A DNA stretch of 64,000 nucleotides from Bactericera cockerelli (lineage: Eukaryota; Arthropoda; Insecta; Hemiptera; Triozidae): positions 11,049,331 through 11,113,330 of the forward strand of contig CM044967.1 in assembly GCA_024516035.1 (NCBI GenBank), given 5' to 3'. A program made the position numbers and the translations under genes. Shown here piece by piece: positions 43,001 through 52,699 of the stretch (its first letter is position 1; each line of letters begins with the position of its first letter). Below the pieces are notes generated by a model. It made no database searches and was not told the DNA's origin. It saw only the letters and a program-made list of their open reading frames with translations.

Positions 43001-45661
43001 AATTGCTTTCCCAAGGCAGCCTCCGTGGCGTAATGGTTGTGACTACTGCCCGTAGTCCAGAGTTCCCGAGTTCAACTCCCGGCTGGGGCAGACTTTTCGA
43101 AGAAAATTCTGTTCCATCCAAACACGTGAGGCTGCCATTTCCGGCCCTACCCAGGCTGGGTGAGGTTAATGTGGGGAACTGGTACGATTCCCAGCGAATG
43201 GAGGGTAAAACCCCCGTCCTAATCCAGGACGTTAAATCAAATAGAATCGTTGGCGTTAGGGAGGGCATCCAGCCATAAAAAACGTGCTCCACCCTACCAA
43301 CCTCAACCATGAGGTTGAACAATGCCGACCCCAAAAGCAACATAAGCTAATATGGGATAAAGGCAAGGGAGATATATAATTGCTTTCCCACTGTACAAAC
43401 TTCATGTAAATCAGTTGATTTGTATTGACAATAGATGTGATTTTTTTATGTTAATATATTATAATGATTAAAGAAGGTAAGAAAATGTTGCATAATGTAA
43501 ATAATGCCAAGAATTGACAATTTATTTCACTTCTTTTTGTCTTGCTTACAGCTAATTCAAGTGGTGGTGATTTGTACTTATTGACAAAGTATTATTTAAA
43601 CTGCATTTTTTCCAATTAAAGGAAAACCAAAAATAAGTCACAGGCAGTGAGGTAATCTTACTTTTGATGTGTTCATAGGATTTTGAACTTCTTCACCAAC
43701 ATTTTCTATCTGGTTAATATTTGGAACCAATTTCCTTCTTTTGGACGAGGGAGAATTTTTCGACACAGGTGGTGCAGTAGCAGGTACATTTGAAGACACA
43801 CTGGCAAGAGGCGGTAAAGGTTTTGACCTTTTTGTTACTTTGCTGATATCTTCTGATTGTAAATCTCCGTTCTCCTGAAATGCAAATTGACACAAATCCC
43901 ATGGTCTCAATTTTCAATAAGTACAAAAATATACTTAGTATATTTGTAATCTCGAGATTCATGATCATTCCTGAGAAAGGGTATTAGTGTATCATGATCA
44001 TTCCAACAGTTTGATTGAAATAACACATGGTAATACCCTACCAAAATTTAAAGCTCTGGTAGTAAAACTGTATCAGCAAAAATAAATTACACTTTCTGTG
44101 GAAAAAAAGGGAGAACGCGCATGATCCTGTTTTGTAGTGATTCTCTGTAGGTAATTCTGTTTACTGATTAAAGGAAGTCTTGAAACGTCTAAATATTTTC
44201 ACGAAATGTTTTTAGATCTGCAAAAGAAAGTTACTATTGTAATGACAACATCTGATGCAGATAACATTTTTAGATAATTATTACTATTTTCAATTAAAAA
44301 AAGTACAGTTTATGATTATTTTGAATAAAAGAGATGGTTATTTTCTGTTGATGTTTTACTCTCAAGCTCTTCTTGAATCATTTTACTATCCTTGTATTGG
44401 GGTTTTTCAATAAAGTCTAGAAAAAGCTAAAAATTGAGCTGCATGTACTAAGTAGTCCAACTTGGATATAATGGACTCTGATATAATAGAATTATTGCAC
44501 TGTCCCTTGGGTTCTATTATATCCAGGTTTGACTATATTTAAAAATATAATATTTTAAAAGAGCCAGGTACCTCATTATCTCCCATCATATTAGATGCTC
44601 CTGCCAAACCTCTGATTTGTAAAGACTCAGCAGTTTTGAGGAAACTCTCCATACGGGATTTGGATATGAATACAGTGCCTTGATACACAAAACATAAGAC
44701 TGCTTCAATATCTTCATAGTTGATGTCTTTCAAAATTACAACAGGATGTTGACAAGGATTTTCCTATAATTTAAAAAATAAGGGGATTTTTAAATCTTCA
44801 TTGGAATTACACATTATGCGTAAAACATAAAAATAGTGTGTAGTTTGTGTAAACACAAACTACACACTATTTTTTTTAAACCCTTTTTTCTAACCATTTT
44901 TTAACATAATATTAAATCATTTTGCACTGAGGTTCAGTTATAAAATACTTGACTTGATCCTATGACCAGTAAGTATCTACTGAAAATGTATAAAGTTCAC
45001 CCATGTCAAGCTATTTGCTTTAGTAGTTCTGCAAAAAAATAAAAGAAATATTAAATGTAATAACTATGCTGGCTACTATTTTAGAGTAAAGTTTGATTTC
45101 TTTGTGGTGAAGCTCAAGGCCTCTTCACATTTTTTGTTGGTAGTGCAGCATTACTAAGAGTCTTCATCACTTTTTTAGACCAATGATATTATTATCTTTG
45201 TTCTCTGGTAATGCCACCACTGGTCATTACACGCAAATTAACAACTCATTTAAGAAAAAAAATGGCTGTATGGGTTGTTTTTGCCCAATGCCAAGAAAAA
45301 ACTCATTTTTCCTCATGAAGTATGAGTGAACCCAAGGTACCCAAGTACAGAGCAGAAAAAAAAATCTTGCCCTGTAGAGGATTGAAATGTGTGTCCAATC
45401 CCAGTACACTCAGACATGGTGGCTACTAAATATAAAATTAACATAATCATACCCTGAATATTTTTCTGAAATATGAACTGCAGGCAGAAAGAATAACTTT
45501 ATGAGCTGCAATCTTCCTTCCATCACATAAAATTGTAACATCAACTAGGTCTCCATCAGCTCGTAATGAATCAAGTTCAGTGATTATATTGCTTGTGTAG
45601 TTGTTCCACTTCAAACAAAATAATTCATTGGCCATTCTTCTTGTACACTAAGAGGATTGAA
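30674..45661 (-). CDS. BTB-zinc-finger transcription factor with alternative C2H2 terminal exons
   Basis: Nuclear DNA-binding factor of the insect ttk/lola/broad-type BTB-ZF group. Common coding exons, 5' to 3' on the - strand: 45635-45453, 44763-44572, 43874-43662, 42568-42400, 41832-41779. Optional exons: 35334-35167 and 34602-34555. Alternative terminal exons: 40045-39741, 33723-33527 and 31098-30674. The BTB domain opens FCLKWNNY, as is usual in this group. The linker has a basic patch SSKRRKLVP (possible NLS) and acidic stretches. Each terminal exon encodes a different pair of C2H2 fingers. Phases agree at all junctions. Predicted isoforms are about 371 aa (first terminal exon), 335-407 aa (second) and 411-483 aa (third). 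I cannot decide which named gene it is. Confidence 0.9.
31110..33500. other. BTB-ZF intron, few features
   Basis: AT-rich. A copy of the 590-760 repeat lies at 32392-32550. No other coding exon recognised. Confidence 0.5.
33527..33723 (-). CDS. BTB-ZF: alternative terminal exon 2 (two C2H2 fingers)
   Basis: Acceptor ttccacag, phase 1. Fingers: CPHCGQKYSNQSALKYHVRL-VH and CYLCPRAFTHRDSFKKHMWE-RH. Stop TGA at 33527-33529, soon after the second finger. Confidence 0.92.
34555..34602 (-). CDS. BTB-ZF: optional 48-base exon
   Basis: Phase 1 on both sides; encodes DLNTGQQLSTEEELPS. Acceptor aatttcag, donor gtaaat. Confidence 0.75.
35167..35334 (-). CDS. BTB-ZF: optional linker exon (SUMO-site-like)
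   Basis: 168 bases, phase 1 on both sides, so it can be skipped without frameshift. Encodes VTKPLDQLENIIIKRETTTT; IKRE fits the SUMO consensus psi-K-x-E (inference). Confidence 0.8.
37243..37310. repeat. 29-bp perfect palindrome present twice
   Basis: CTTGTAAGAACTG-AGA-CAGTTCTTACAAG at 37243-37271 and again at 37282-37310, separated by 10 bases. Each has 13-bp arms. Confidence 0.95.
37400..37535 (-). repeat. SINE family B head fragment
   Basis: On the - strand: gtagtcaccgttgcccaatg, 'gcattgcacgcatggtgacc', B box GGGTTCGATCCCC, then 'ggcagaatttttctgttctg'. Confidence 0.8.
38886..39180 (+). repeat. Dispersed repeat related to 58855-59050
   Basis: 'ctagctcgttctggcccacg' with neighbouring sequence matches the inverse of 'gcgggccagaacgagctggg' at 59020. 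Likely a fragment of a non-LTR element end. The 75-codon frame across it is not convincing as a gene. Confidence 0.55.
39741..40045 (-). CDS. BTB-ZF: alternative terminal exon 1 (two C2H2 fingers)
   Basis: Acceptor ttgcag, phase 1. Fingers: CLMCSRKFSNAGNLRQHIAN-VH and CSICSRVFKNKEYLRKHYVQ-IH. A basic Ser-rich tail (PSRKKHSKERSSGSS) follows, then TAA at 39741-39743. Confidence 0.92.
40210..41770. other. BTB-ZF intron, no strong feature
   Basis: AT-rich. A tRNA-like remnant (-) lies near 41085-41155. Nothing coding seen. Confidence 0.4.
41779..41832 (-). CDS. BTB-ZF: small acidic exon before the splice choice
   Basis: 54 bases encoding QYRDDNEENEEEEEECN. Acceptor gtttcag, donor gtaagt. Ends in phase 1, the phase shared by every downstream alternative exon. 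Confidence 0.8.
42400..42568 (-). CDS. BTB-ZF: acidic Ser/Thr-rich linker exon
   Basis: Encodes IQNEDSRSFSTSILNRQDKH and then an Asp/Glu/Ser/Thr-rich stretch ending DEVEDDNQ. Phase 0 in, phase 1 out. Confidence 0.85.
43014..43377 (+). repeat. SINE family C, full length with TSD, in a BTB-ZF intron
   Basis: Head ggcagcctccgtggcgtaat with 'ggttgtgactactgcccgta' and B box (GAGTTCAACTCCCGG). The body has CGGCCCTACCCAGGCTGGG, 'tgaggttaatgtgggg' and GGAGGGTAAAACCCCCGTCC. The 3' part is 'acctcaaccatgaggttgaa', 'caatgccgacccc'. TSD AATTGCTTTCCCA at 43001-43013 and 43378-43390. Confidence 0.94.
43662..43874 (-). CDS. BTB-ZF: linker exon with basic patch
   Basis: 71 codons, phase 0 on both sides. Rich in Ser/Pro/Val, with VTKRSKPLPP and SSKRRKLVPN; the latter resembles a monopartite nuclear localisation signal. 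Confidence 0.85.
44454..44534. mobile_element. Small 81-bp MITE (pogo/Tigger-like ends)
   Basis: Ends AGTCCAACTTGGATATAAT / ATTATATCCAGGTTTGACT, with 'ctctgatataatagaa' and 'gttctattatatcc' internally. Lies just 3' of BTB exon 2. Confidence 0.6.
44572..44763 (-). CDS. BTB-ZF: second coding exon (BTB C-terminal half)
   Basis: Encodes ENPCQHPVVILKDINYEDIE, the FVYQGTVFIS strand and the closing helix FLKTAESLQIRGLAG, diagnostic of this BTB group. Phase 0 on both sides, 64 codons. Confidence 0.93.
44829..44874. repeat. Perfect 22-bp-arm inverted repeat
   Basis: AAAAATAGTGTGTAGTTTGT + GT, a 2-base spacer, then its exact inverse. Lies in the intron between the two BTB exons. Confidence 0.95.
45105..45428 (-). 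repeat. SINE family B copy, diverged
   Basis: 'gaagctcaaggcctcttcac', 'tagtgcagcattactaagag', 'ccactggtcattac', 'tcctcatgaagtatgagtga' and 'caagtacagagcagaaaaaa' in the order of the family, with the tRNA head degraded at the right end. Confidence 0.8.
45453..45661 (-). CDS. BTB-ZF: first coding exon (BTB N-terminal half)
   Basis: Acceptor atttcag at 45662-45668, 26 bases of 5' UTR, then ATG at 45635. Encodes MANELFCLKWNNY, DLVDVTILCDGRKIAAHKVI and LSACSSYFRKIFR. Donor gtatga, phase 0. Further non-coding exons must lie upstream. Confidence 0.93.
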
Positions 45662-45699
45662 CTGAAATAAATCGAAATGAGATAATAATAATAATAAAC

Positions 45700-47340
45700 C
45701 AATTCCATACTGCCATCTTATTTATACTGAGTGATTAATTCTATCATAAGAGTTGTTTCTATACTTTTACCATGTGGTGCTCTGAAAAAAAAACAACAAT
45801 GAAAAAATCAAGAAAAACTTATTGCTGGTGTCTGAACTTATAAATTGCTACACTATCTGATTTCAAGGAAACCAAGCACTAAACAAAAACCAACAATGTA
45901 ATTAGGCATAGTAATTTTAAAGGTAGTAATTCTAATTTGAATTTTTACTACCTACCTGAAAGCATCACAAAACAAGATAAATTATGTTAGCATAATAATC
46001 AAAAATAGAAATAATATTAAATTAAATAAAACTATTGTCGTCAGATTTTGATAATTAAGGTCTTTATAGTTGGTAGGTATAGTTTAAGACACTATTGTTG
46101 CAAAGTTTTTTTTTTTTAGTAAAAAGCAAGATTTTTTGACAGTATGTGCATTTGCTAACATTGCCATTCCTCCCCAATAATTTTAAACAATGCAAGTTTA
46201 TCTGGTATCTCAACTAATGTGACTTTACTGACTATGATATTAGCTAAAACTTTTCAATTTATTTTGGATAAAACTTTGCCATTAACATAGTTAAAATTTC
46301 TTTAGATAATTTGTTCTTAAAACTATTAGGTACATAGTAGAGAATATCTCTGTGAAACTTAAATCTTAATGTTGTGTGTTGTAAATATGGGGAAATTTAA
46401 GGAATGACAGAAAGTGAATCTGTGCCTCTTTCCAGAAACACTCTCCACTCTCAAAATCTTCAAATCTCTTTTACAACAATCACACAATGCACTATGATAG
46501 GTCATAGTGTTCAAATTGACCTATCAGTGTGATATGTGACAGTTGAAAGGGAGGTTTGGAGATTATGAGAGTGAGAGTACCTACTTTCTAGAACAAGGGT
46601 CTGATTTTCCCATTACAAATTTTGCCTTTGGTGTATTTTCAAGTACCTCTACCTTGTACTGTGCTTTCTTTTTGTTTTCATAGCACAAATCTTAGGGTGT
46701 TCAGTCTAAATGCTTCAGTTATGTTCTGCCAACTTATTATTACAGTTTTGGCTTTTCAGCATTCTTAATGACTACCCTAATTTATTACATGCTAATAATA
46801 CAAACCTTGAAAATATATTATTTCATGTAACCAAGGAAGTCTTGAGAACTTAACACTTCACTCATTCTCTTCAACAAGTAAAAGACAAGAGATTCATCAT
46901 GAATTGTTGAGGCCATACAGGACATTACAGGATACAAGATTAATGATAGTCGAGATGATTTATTTCAAATATTATTGTAATATCAATGTTAATAGAATAA
47001 AATATATTAGATTATTGAGCAATACTTGTTATATCATAAAAATAAAATTCCAGATACGTCAAACGCCATAAACAAAACTGAAATCTGAATTTTTCATGGA
47101 GTAATGGATAAATGGAGAACTCGTAATGCCTGAACCCTGTCCCGTAAAATCGGCCATCTTGAATAACAAATTATTTTTTCTTTATACAAATCTTTTATGA
47201 TTTTTGAAGGTAATAACGGTAGCCATATTGGCTAGTTTATCATCGGGTAGATTTGTTACCCATGATAACATTATGACGTCTCTATTACTTATTCCCCCAT
47301 AATTATATATTTCAAGCATAGATTCTGCATAGGAAACTGC
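45700..47340. other. Sequence upstream of the BTB exon, no exon recognised
   Basis: AT-rich. Must include 5' UTR exons or intron of the BTB-ZF gene, because an acceptor precedes its first coding exon, but I cannot place them. Confidence 0.4.
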
Positions 47341-47348
47341 ATACACTG

Positions 47349-47411
47349 CCTCAATAGAAAATGGCGGACACCATGCTAATAGCATTAGGTGTCCGCCATT
47401 TTCTATTGAGG
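47349..47411. repeat. Perfect 24-bp-arm hairpin
   Basis: Arms CCTCAATAGAAAATGGCGGA + CACC (47349-47372) and their exact inverse (47388-47411), with a 15-base loop that itself holds ATGCTA/TAGCAT. Confidence 0.95.
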
Positions 47412-47574
47412 AAGAGCTTGACATAAGATGCCCAGAGAGCCTTGGGAGTTCTTTATCTATTTATAGTTTTTAATCAATGATTTTAAGTCGGAACACCAGT
47501 GTTGCCAAGTTGGCTTGAGCAAACTCTAAATAGACGATACTGTGGCTATCGCAAACATAATAATAACACATTCA

Positions 47575-48035
47575 GCGAGGTAGGTATATCACGGAAACTG
47601 GGAAGTATGAAGTATACCACTAAAACCACAAAGTTTATCTCGGAAGCTGTGAAGTTTACAGCACAAGCCGCGTAGTTTACCGTAGGTATATCACGGAAAC
47701 GGCAAAATACGAGTATACCGCGGAAACTGCGAATTATATCGCGGAAACTGCGAATTTTATCCTGGAATCCGTGAAATATATTGCAGAAATCGCGAAGTGT
47801 ATCACAGAAATCGCAAAATATACCGCGAAAACCGTAAAGTATATCACAGTAACCGCAAAGTACGAGTATATCACGGAAACTGCGAAGTTGAAATACGTGA
47901 AATATATTGCAGAAAACGTGAAGTATATCGCAGAAACTGCAAAGTGTATCAGGTGAACCGCAAAATACGAGTATACCGCAGAAACTACGAAGGATATCGA
48001 GAAAACCAAAAAGTATATCGCAGAAAGCCAGTGTG
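47575..48035. repeat. Degenerate 21-bp minisatellite (part 1)
   Basis: Unit close to gaagtatatcgcagaaactgc, about 22 diverged copies. The 21-base period keeps long frames open on both strands (for example 185 codons on the - strand), giving peptide repeats such as VKYIAET. Continues at 48325-48395 after a SINE. Confidence 0.85.
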
Positions 48036-48079
48036 TGGAGACGGAAATAATTATAGCAAAAATAATAATAATAAAACAC

Positions 48080-48300
48080 TCTTAAGTTGTAGGTAACCAC
48101 CAAGCGCGGTTAATGCTCTAAGCATTTTCTACCACCTAACTCTCAGAGTCTTATTTTTATGTGGTCACAAACTCAATTTAATGAGGAAAATTTTATGCAC
48201 TCTGGTGGGATTCAAAACAACGGATCCCTTCGCTATCTGGATCCCCAGGCTAGAGTAAATGTTGAAAACAAATAGCGCACTAGTAGCGCGCTCTATAACC
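48080..48300 (-). repeat. SINE family F copy splitting the minisatellite
   Basis: On the - strand: 'gcgctactagtgcgctattt' head region, 'gatagcgaagggatccgttg', 'gaatcccaccagagtgcata', 'ttgagtttgtgaccac', 'ctgagagttaggtggtagaa' and 'attaaccgcgcttggtggtt'. Minisatellite units lie on both sides. Confidence 0.75.
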
Positions 48301-48324
48301 TAGTTCGACCACTTATTGACCCAT

Positions 48325-48395
48325 GTTGTATAGCGCAGGAACCGCGAATTCTACCTCGGAGAAGGCGAAGATTGTCGTGCAAACCGTGAATTAAT
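48325..48395. repeat. Degenerate 21-bp minisatellite (part 2)
   Basis: 'gcgcaggaaccgcgaattct', 'acctcggagaaggcgaag' and 'gtgcaaaccgtgaatt' match the unit of 47575-48035. Confidence 0.65.
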
Positions 48396-48409
48396 TGGCT
48401 GAAGTACAT

Positions 48410-48490
48410 AAGCACACGGTTAACACAGTGGTTAGTAGATACTCCCTTTCCCTGCGAAAGGTCCCCGGTTCGAACGCCAGAGCAAAAAAA
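48410..48490 (+). repeat. tRNA-like SINE head
   Basis: A-box-like 'acagtggttagtaga' and B box GGTTCGAACGCC, followed by A-rich sequence. No acceptor stem. Confidence 0.5.
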
Positions 48491-48803
48491 AATGGTATTC
48501 AAAATTTGGTTAGTTTTTTATAAGAGACATCTTCCTGTGCGCTTGTGTTGACCCAGAAGGCAGAAGGTAAAGTATGGGAAGTATTGTGTCAATTCTCGTC
48601 CATGAGAGGGGAGGCATAGTATAGGATGGATAATCTACAGCACAGATCACAAGCGTTTAGAGTAGTTGCAGTTTCATGGCAACAAATAAAAAATGCTACG
48701 AAACACTCATCTTAGAAATGGAACACAACTTACTGAAACCCTCACGCATACACGACCAATATTAGGATCTCTTGTGTCATATTGTTTTAAGGGTCATTAA
48801 GAG

Positions 48804-49235
48804 AAGTTCATTGCAATAAATTTCAGTGAGCTACGACATACCGTTATCGAGATACAGGGTGGCCGTCCTAGCTAATATATCTATGTTCTGACATATAACT
48901 CGTTAACCGTATGTTTCAGATTTTTGTGTTATTTACTCCTTTCATTTAGCCTTTCGAACAAGGTATAACTCGACCTATTCTGTTGATGTTAGGTTCTGGT
49001 CGGTTTCGTAGCCAGCCGGACGACCAGCCGGCAAAAGTTTTAACTGAAAAACATATTGAGTTATACCTTGTTCGAAAGGCCTCAATAAAAGGAGTAAACA
49101 TCAACAAAATAAATCCTTTTGAAAATTACGGTTAACTAGTTATAGATCAGAACATAGGGCTATTAGCCAGGACGGCCGAGCCTGTATCTCTAGAACGGTA
49201 TTACGTAGCTCACTGAAATTTGTTGTAATGAACTT
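48804..49235. mobile_element. 432-bp foldback element with about 190-bp inverted arms
   Basis: Left: aagttcattgcaataaattt, 'cagtgagctacg', 'cctttcgaacaaggtataac', 'gtagccagccggacgaccag'. Right: the inverse of each, in inverse order, with about 15% mismatch. Non-coding. Confidence 0.88.
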
Positions 49236-49555
49236 CCATTCTATTTAAGATTTCAAAGTTGGTCCGTGCCCACTCACTGCCCAGTCTGACTGGGGCAGTG
49301 TAGGCTTTTTTGTTTTTTTTTGCTGAAACTTAATCCCCCAAAAAATTAAAGAACAGGTGTTTTTGCGTTTTTCTATATTTTCAGCCGTTCTTGAGATTTT
49401 TTTTTTTTTTAGCCGTTCGGGACTTTGGACATTGGACACCCTGTATATGGGTATTTGGTACCAGTTTTCTTTTCTAAATGAATATAGAATGAAGCTATCT
49501 AAATTTGAGAATAAAAAAGTGACTAGAATTTTATATTATATTATAATGCATGTAA

Positions 49556-49705
49556 CCGACCTCAGTAGCTTGATCGATAAGGCGCCGGACTTGTAACCTG
49601 GAGGTCGGTGGTTCGAGTCCCAGTAAAGCGAGTATTTAGTAAAACCAGTTTGAGTAATTGTGATATCACGAAAGTGATTAACACAAATATGATAACTTTT
49701 TATAG
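49556..49705 (+). repeat. SINE family A copy, best-preserved head
   Basis: accgacctcagtagcttgat, 'aaggcgccggacttgtaacc', 'ggtggttcgagtcccagt', then the tail 'gtttgagtaattgtgatatc' and 'gattaacacaaatatgataa'. Confidence 0.85.
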
Positions 49706-49739
49706 TGCATGTATTGTGTAAGCTCAGGGATCTATGTGA

Positions 49740-50715
49740 ACACACCCATGAGCCAAGTTAAATACCTAATTCCTCATATGGAAACTTCTCAAAAATCTGC
49801 ATGAGCCGTTTTTAAATCACACAAAAAAATCTAATTTTGTACATTTCACACCCAAAATTTAGTATATTTTCACCTAATCCACACACTGATTGCTAGGATC
49901 AAGACTTGGCCTGACACACTGCCGAACGGCTCGATATTTTTTGTATACAAGCGAGAGAGCGTAAAAAGAAAACGCGAGGGAAATTTCGTTCGGGTTGGGT
50001 GGGGGAAAAACATCGAGGGATATTTCCCTTCACTTTATTGAATTTATGAAATGGGGAAAACACAAGTCGGCGCATTATCTATGTCGTACACTTTCTACCC
50101 CCCAGCAGCAGCGGTCCAATCACTCTCTCCTGAACTCTTACACAGAGGACGTCAATAGCGCGCGATCAATATGAGACAGAGAGGAAACTTTCGGGTCGGA
50201 GAGGCTTTGTTAAATGCGTAAAATTTTGTTCACTCTTTTAAGTATTATTGGTACAATGAGTTTTACATGACAACATTGAGCGAACCAAAGACCCACAGAA
50301 AATAGAACATTTTCGATTCCAAACAAACTAATGTGATGTCTCCAAACAAACACATTAATTTAGAACTTATTTAGTATACCTACTTAAAAATATGATCTTG
50401 CAATATGTTAAGATCAATATTGATCTTACAATGTTTCAAATCAATTTGAATGAAATCGTATAATTATAAGATTTTATTTTAAAAAATTATGAAGTTTTTA
50501 GGGTTGAATGTTACTTTTCCCTTGAAATTAAAAACAGAAATCTAGTAGGTACAACTACATATTACGAGTATGTACTTTCGGGCCGGAGGAAAAAATAGAG
50601 GTATCAGGTTAAACTTTTCATCTTTTTAAGAAGAATCTCTGTTGCTAAACATGATTAAAAGTTTTATAGGGACAAAAAATGGTTCGGTTTGGTTCAAAAC
50701 TATTGTCATTAATAC
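49740..50715. other. Intergenic sequence, no recognised feature
   Basis: Mixed composition; a slightly GC-richer island around 49900-50210. No exon or repeat boundary I can support. Confidence 0.35.
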
Positions 50716-50720
50716 CTATA

Positions 50721-52117
50721 CAGGGTGTTTCTGAAATGAGTGCAAAATATTGATACCATAGGTTCCCTGAGTCAATTAAGCATGGGTTAACTCTACACAA
50801 CTAGGGGTCAGAAATGAACTCTAACGGAGCTAGGTCCAAGTGAAGTTGGTACTTAAAATTCAAAAAACAATTATTAAAAAAATCGAATTAATATCCGATT
50901 GACTTTTGCATGGCGTGGCGCCTCAAATTATACGTATGCTTGTGAGTATTTAACATTTCTTTTTTTTACCATATCAGGGGCGGAGTTACGGGGGGCCTTG
51001 AAAATAAAATGACCAGAACTTTTGGGTGCTTTTTTCTAATGTTTTGAATTATGTCGCGATGTCAACAATGAATTTTTATGGTATGTTAAATCTAACGGTA
51101 TGTTAAATATATGGTAGGTATGTGAAATCTAACGTTTAGTCTTTACACAAAAAAAAAAATCTGGTGTAAACATCACACGACTTTCCTTATGCCCCAAAAA
51201 GGAGTCGAATTCCGCCACTGGTGACTGAACGGTAACAGATAACTAAAAACCAATGCCAAATTCGTAATTAGCACCTTAAAATCATTGGATTTGATATGTC
51301 ACAACCCCCATTTAGGATTAATAATAAAAAAGTTGGTCAGAGCGGGTCCCCCCCAAAATACCGGTAAATTGGGGCCGCGGTCCAAAAAGTTCAAGATAAC
51401 AAAAAAATGATCAGAGTAGACCCCTATTATTTTTTTAATCTAAGAAAATGTTGTTCTCAAACTTTTTTTGTATCTTTAACCAATTCAAAGAAGCGGCCCT
51501 TGCGGCCGATTTTTGCGGCCCTGCGGCCGAAGGTCAACCAAAAGTTTCGTGGTTCGTCTGGTGTATAAAATTAATTTCCATACCAAATTTCAAGTCTCTG
51601 GCTGTTACCGTTCTCGAGATATCCTGTTCACAGACACACACACACACAGACGCACGGACCAATGGCTGAAAACAACTTTTTTGGTATCCTGAAGCTATGA
51701 TTCGTCCAGAAATGTGAAAAACTGGTTAGGTCAAATTTTCGACGAATACAATACTTTCCTTATTATAGATAAGGAAAGTAAAAACTATGAGAAAAAAATT
51801 GTTCAATGACAGCATCGAACCCACGACCACTAGATTTGTAGGCTAGGGTCATTAATAAGCCCCATTTCTGGAATGATTTTTCACATCTTACTTGATTTTA
51901 TTTTTCAATTCGGCTTTATTCAATCCTTATTAAACCAGTCATTAAACAAAACGGACGCTTTGGTCAGTTCAGGTTTTTTTTCCAAATGGCTTCCTCCTTA
52001 GTGCCTAACTCCGTTATAGTCCAATTCCGACCACTAGTTTTATAGAATTGACCCATGCTTATTTGACAAAGGGGACCTATGGTATCAATATTTGAACTCA
52101 TTTCCAGGTGGACCTGG
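50721..52117. mobile_element. 1.4-kb element with diverged inverted termini
   Basis: 50721-50860 (cagggtgtttctgaaatgag; aatattgataccatagg; aagcatgggt) and the inverse of 51985-52117 correspond throughout. The interior 51150-51780 is another dispersed repeat, shared with 19850-20180. No coding capacity. Confidence 0.75.
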
Positions 52118-52552
52118 AGATAAATATAATACCACATCCCTAACGGTAACAGGTGTCGAAATTTTCATGAGAATTGACACCCCCAAAACCACTGTCTTTT
52201 AGCCTGAAATAAAAACAAAAGGCACAGCCATCCACCAGTACAGCCATGCCTCAGCATTTCCTTTGACAAACACCTTTAATCCGTAGAAAAATGGCCAGTG
52301 TCCGAGATAAAATATTTCTATCTCTTACCATATTTTACAACTTTAGTCTCTTCAGTTCATTTCTGTTGCTGACTCTTAAGTTCTGTGTCGAAGTATGGGC
52401 AAATAGCTAGTACATATCTAAAAGAGAAATCTGGAGATGACCCCAGGTAAAATTGACACACAACTTTAGCAAACTTGTCGAAAGTCCAACATTTCTCGAG
52501 GGGGGAGGCGTAAACTGAAAACTGATCATTGATCACATCAAAGTAACAACTC

Positions 52553-52670
52553 ACTAATTTGAGTTTGTGACCACATAATAATAAGACTCTGAGGGTTAAA
52601 GAATGCTTTGAGGATTAACCTCGCCTGGTGGTTACCTTCCACTAAAGAGTGCTATTTTTATTATTATTAT
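52553..52670 (+). repeat. SINE family F, 5' truncated
   Basis: 'aatttgagtttgtgaccaca', 'taataataagactctgaggg', 'gaggattaacctcgcctggt' and an (ATT)n tail. Confidence 0.8.
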
Positions 52671-52699
52671 TATTACTCATTTATTTTTCCCTCATGAGA

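Noticed and set aside
43003..43343. Two overlapping open frames of about 91 and 122 codons
   Set aside because: Both lie within a full-length SINE C copy.
47546..48103. 185-residue frame on the - strand and shorter ones on +
   Set aside because: Degenerate 21-bp minisatellite; no start context or domain.
49556..49705. tRNA-Thr gene
   Set aside because: A and B boxes are present but the acceptor stem does not close, and the same head with a common tail recurs at several loci, as for a SINE.
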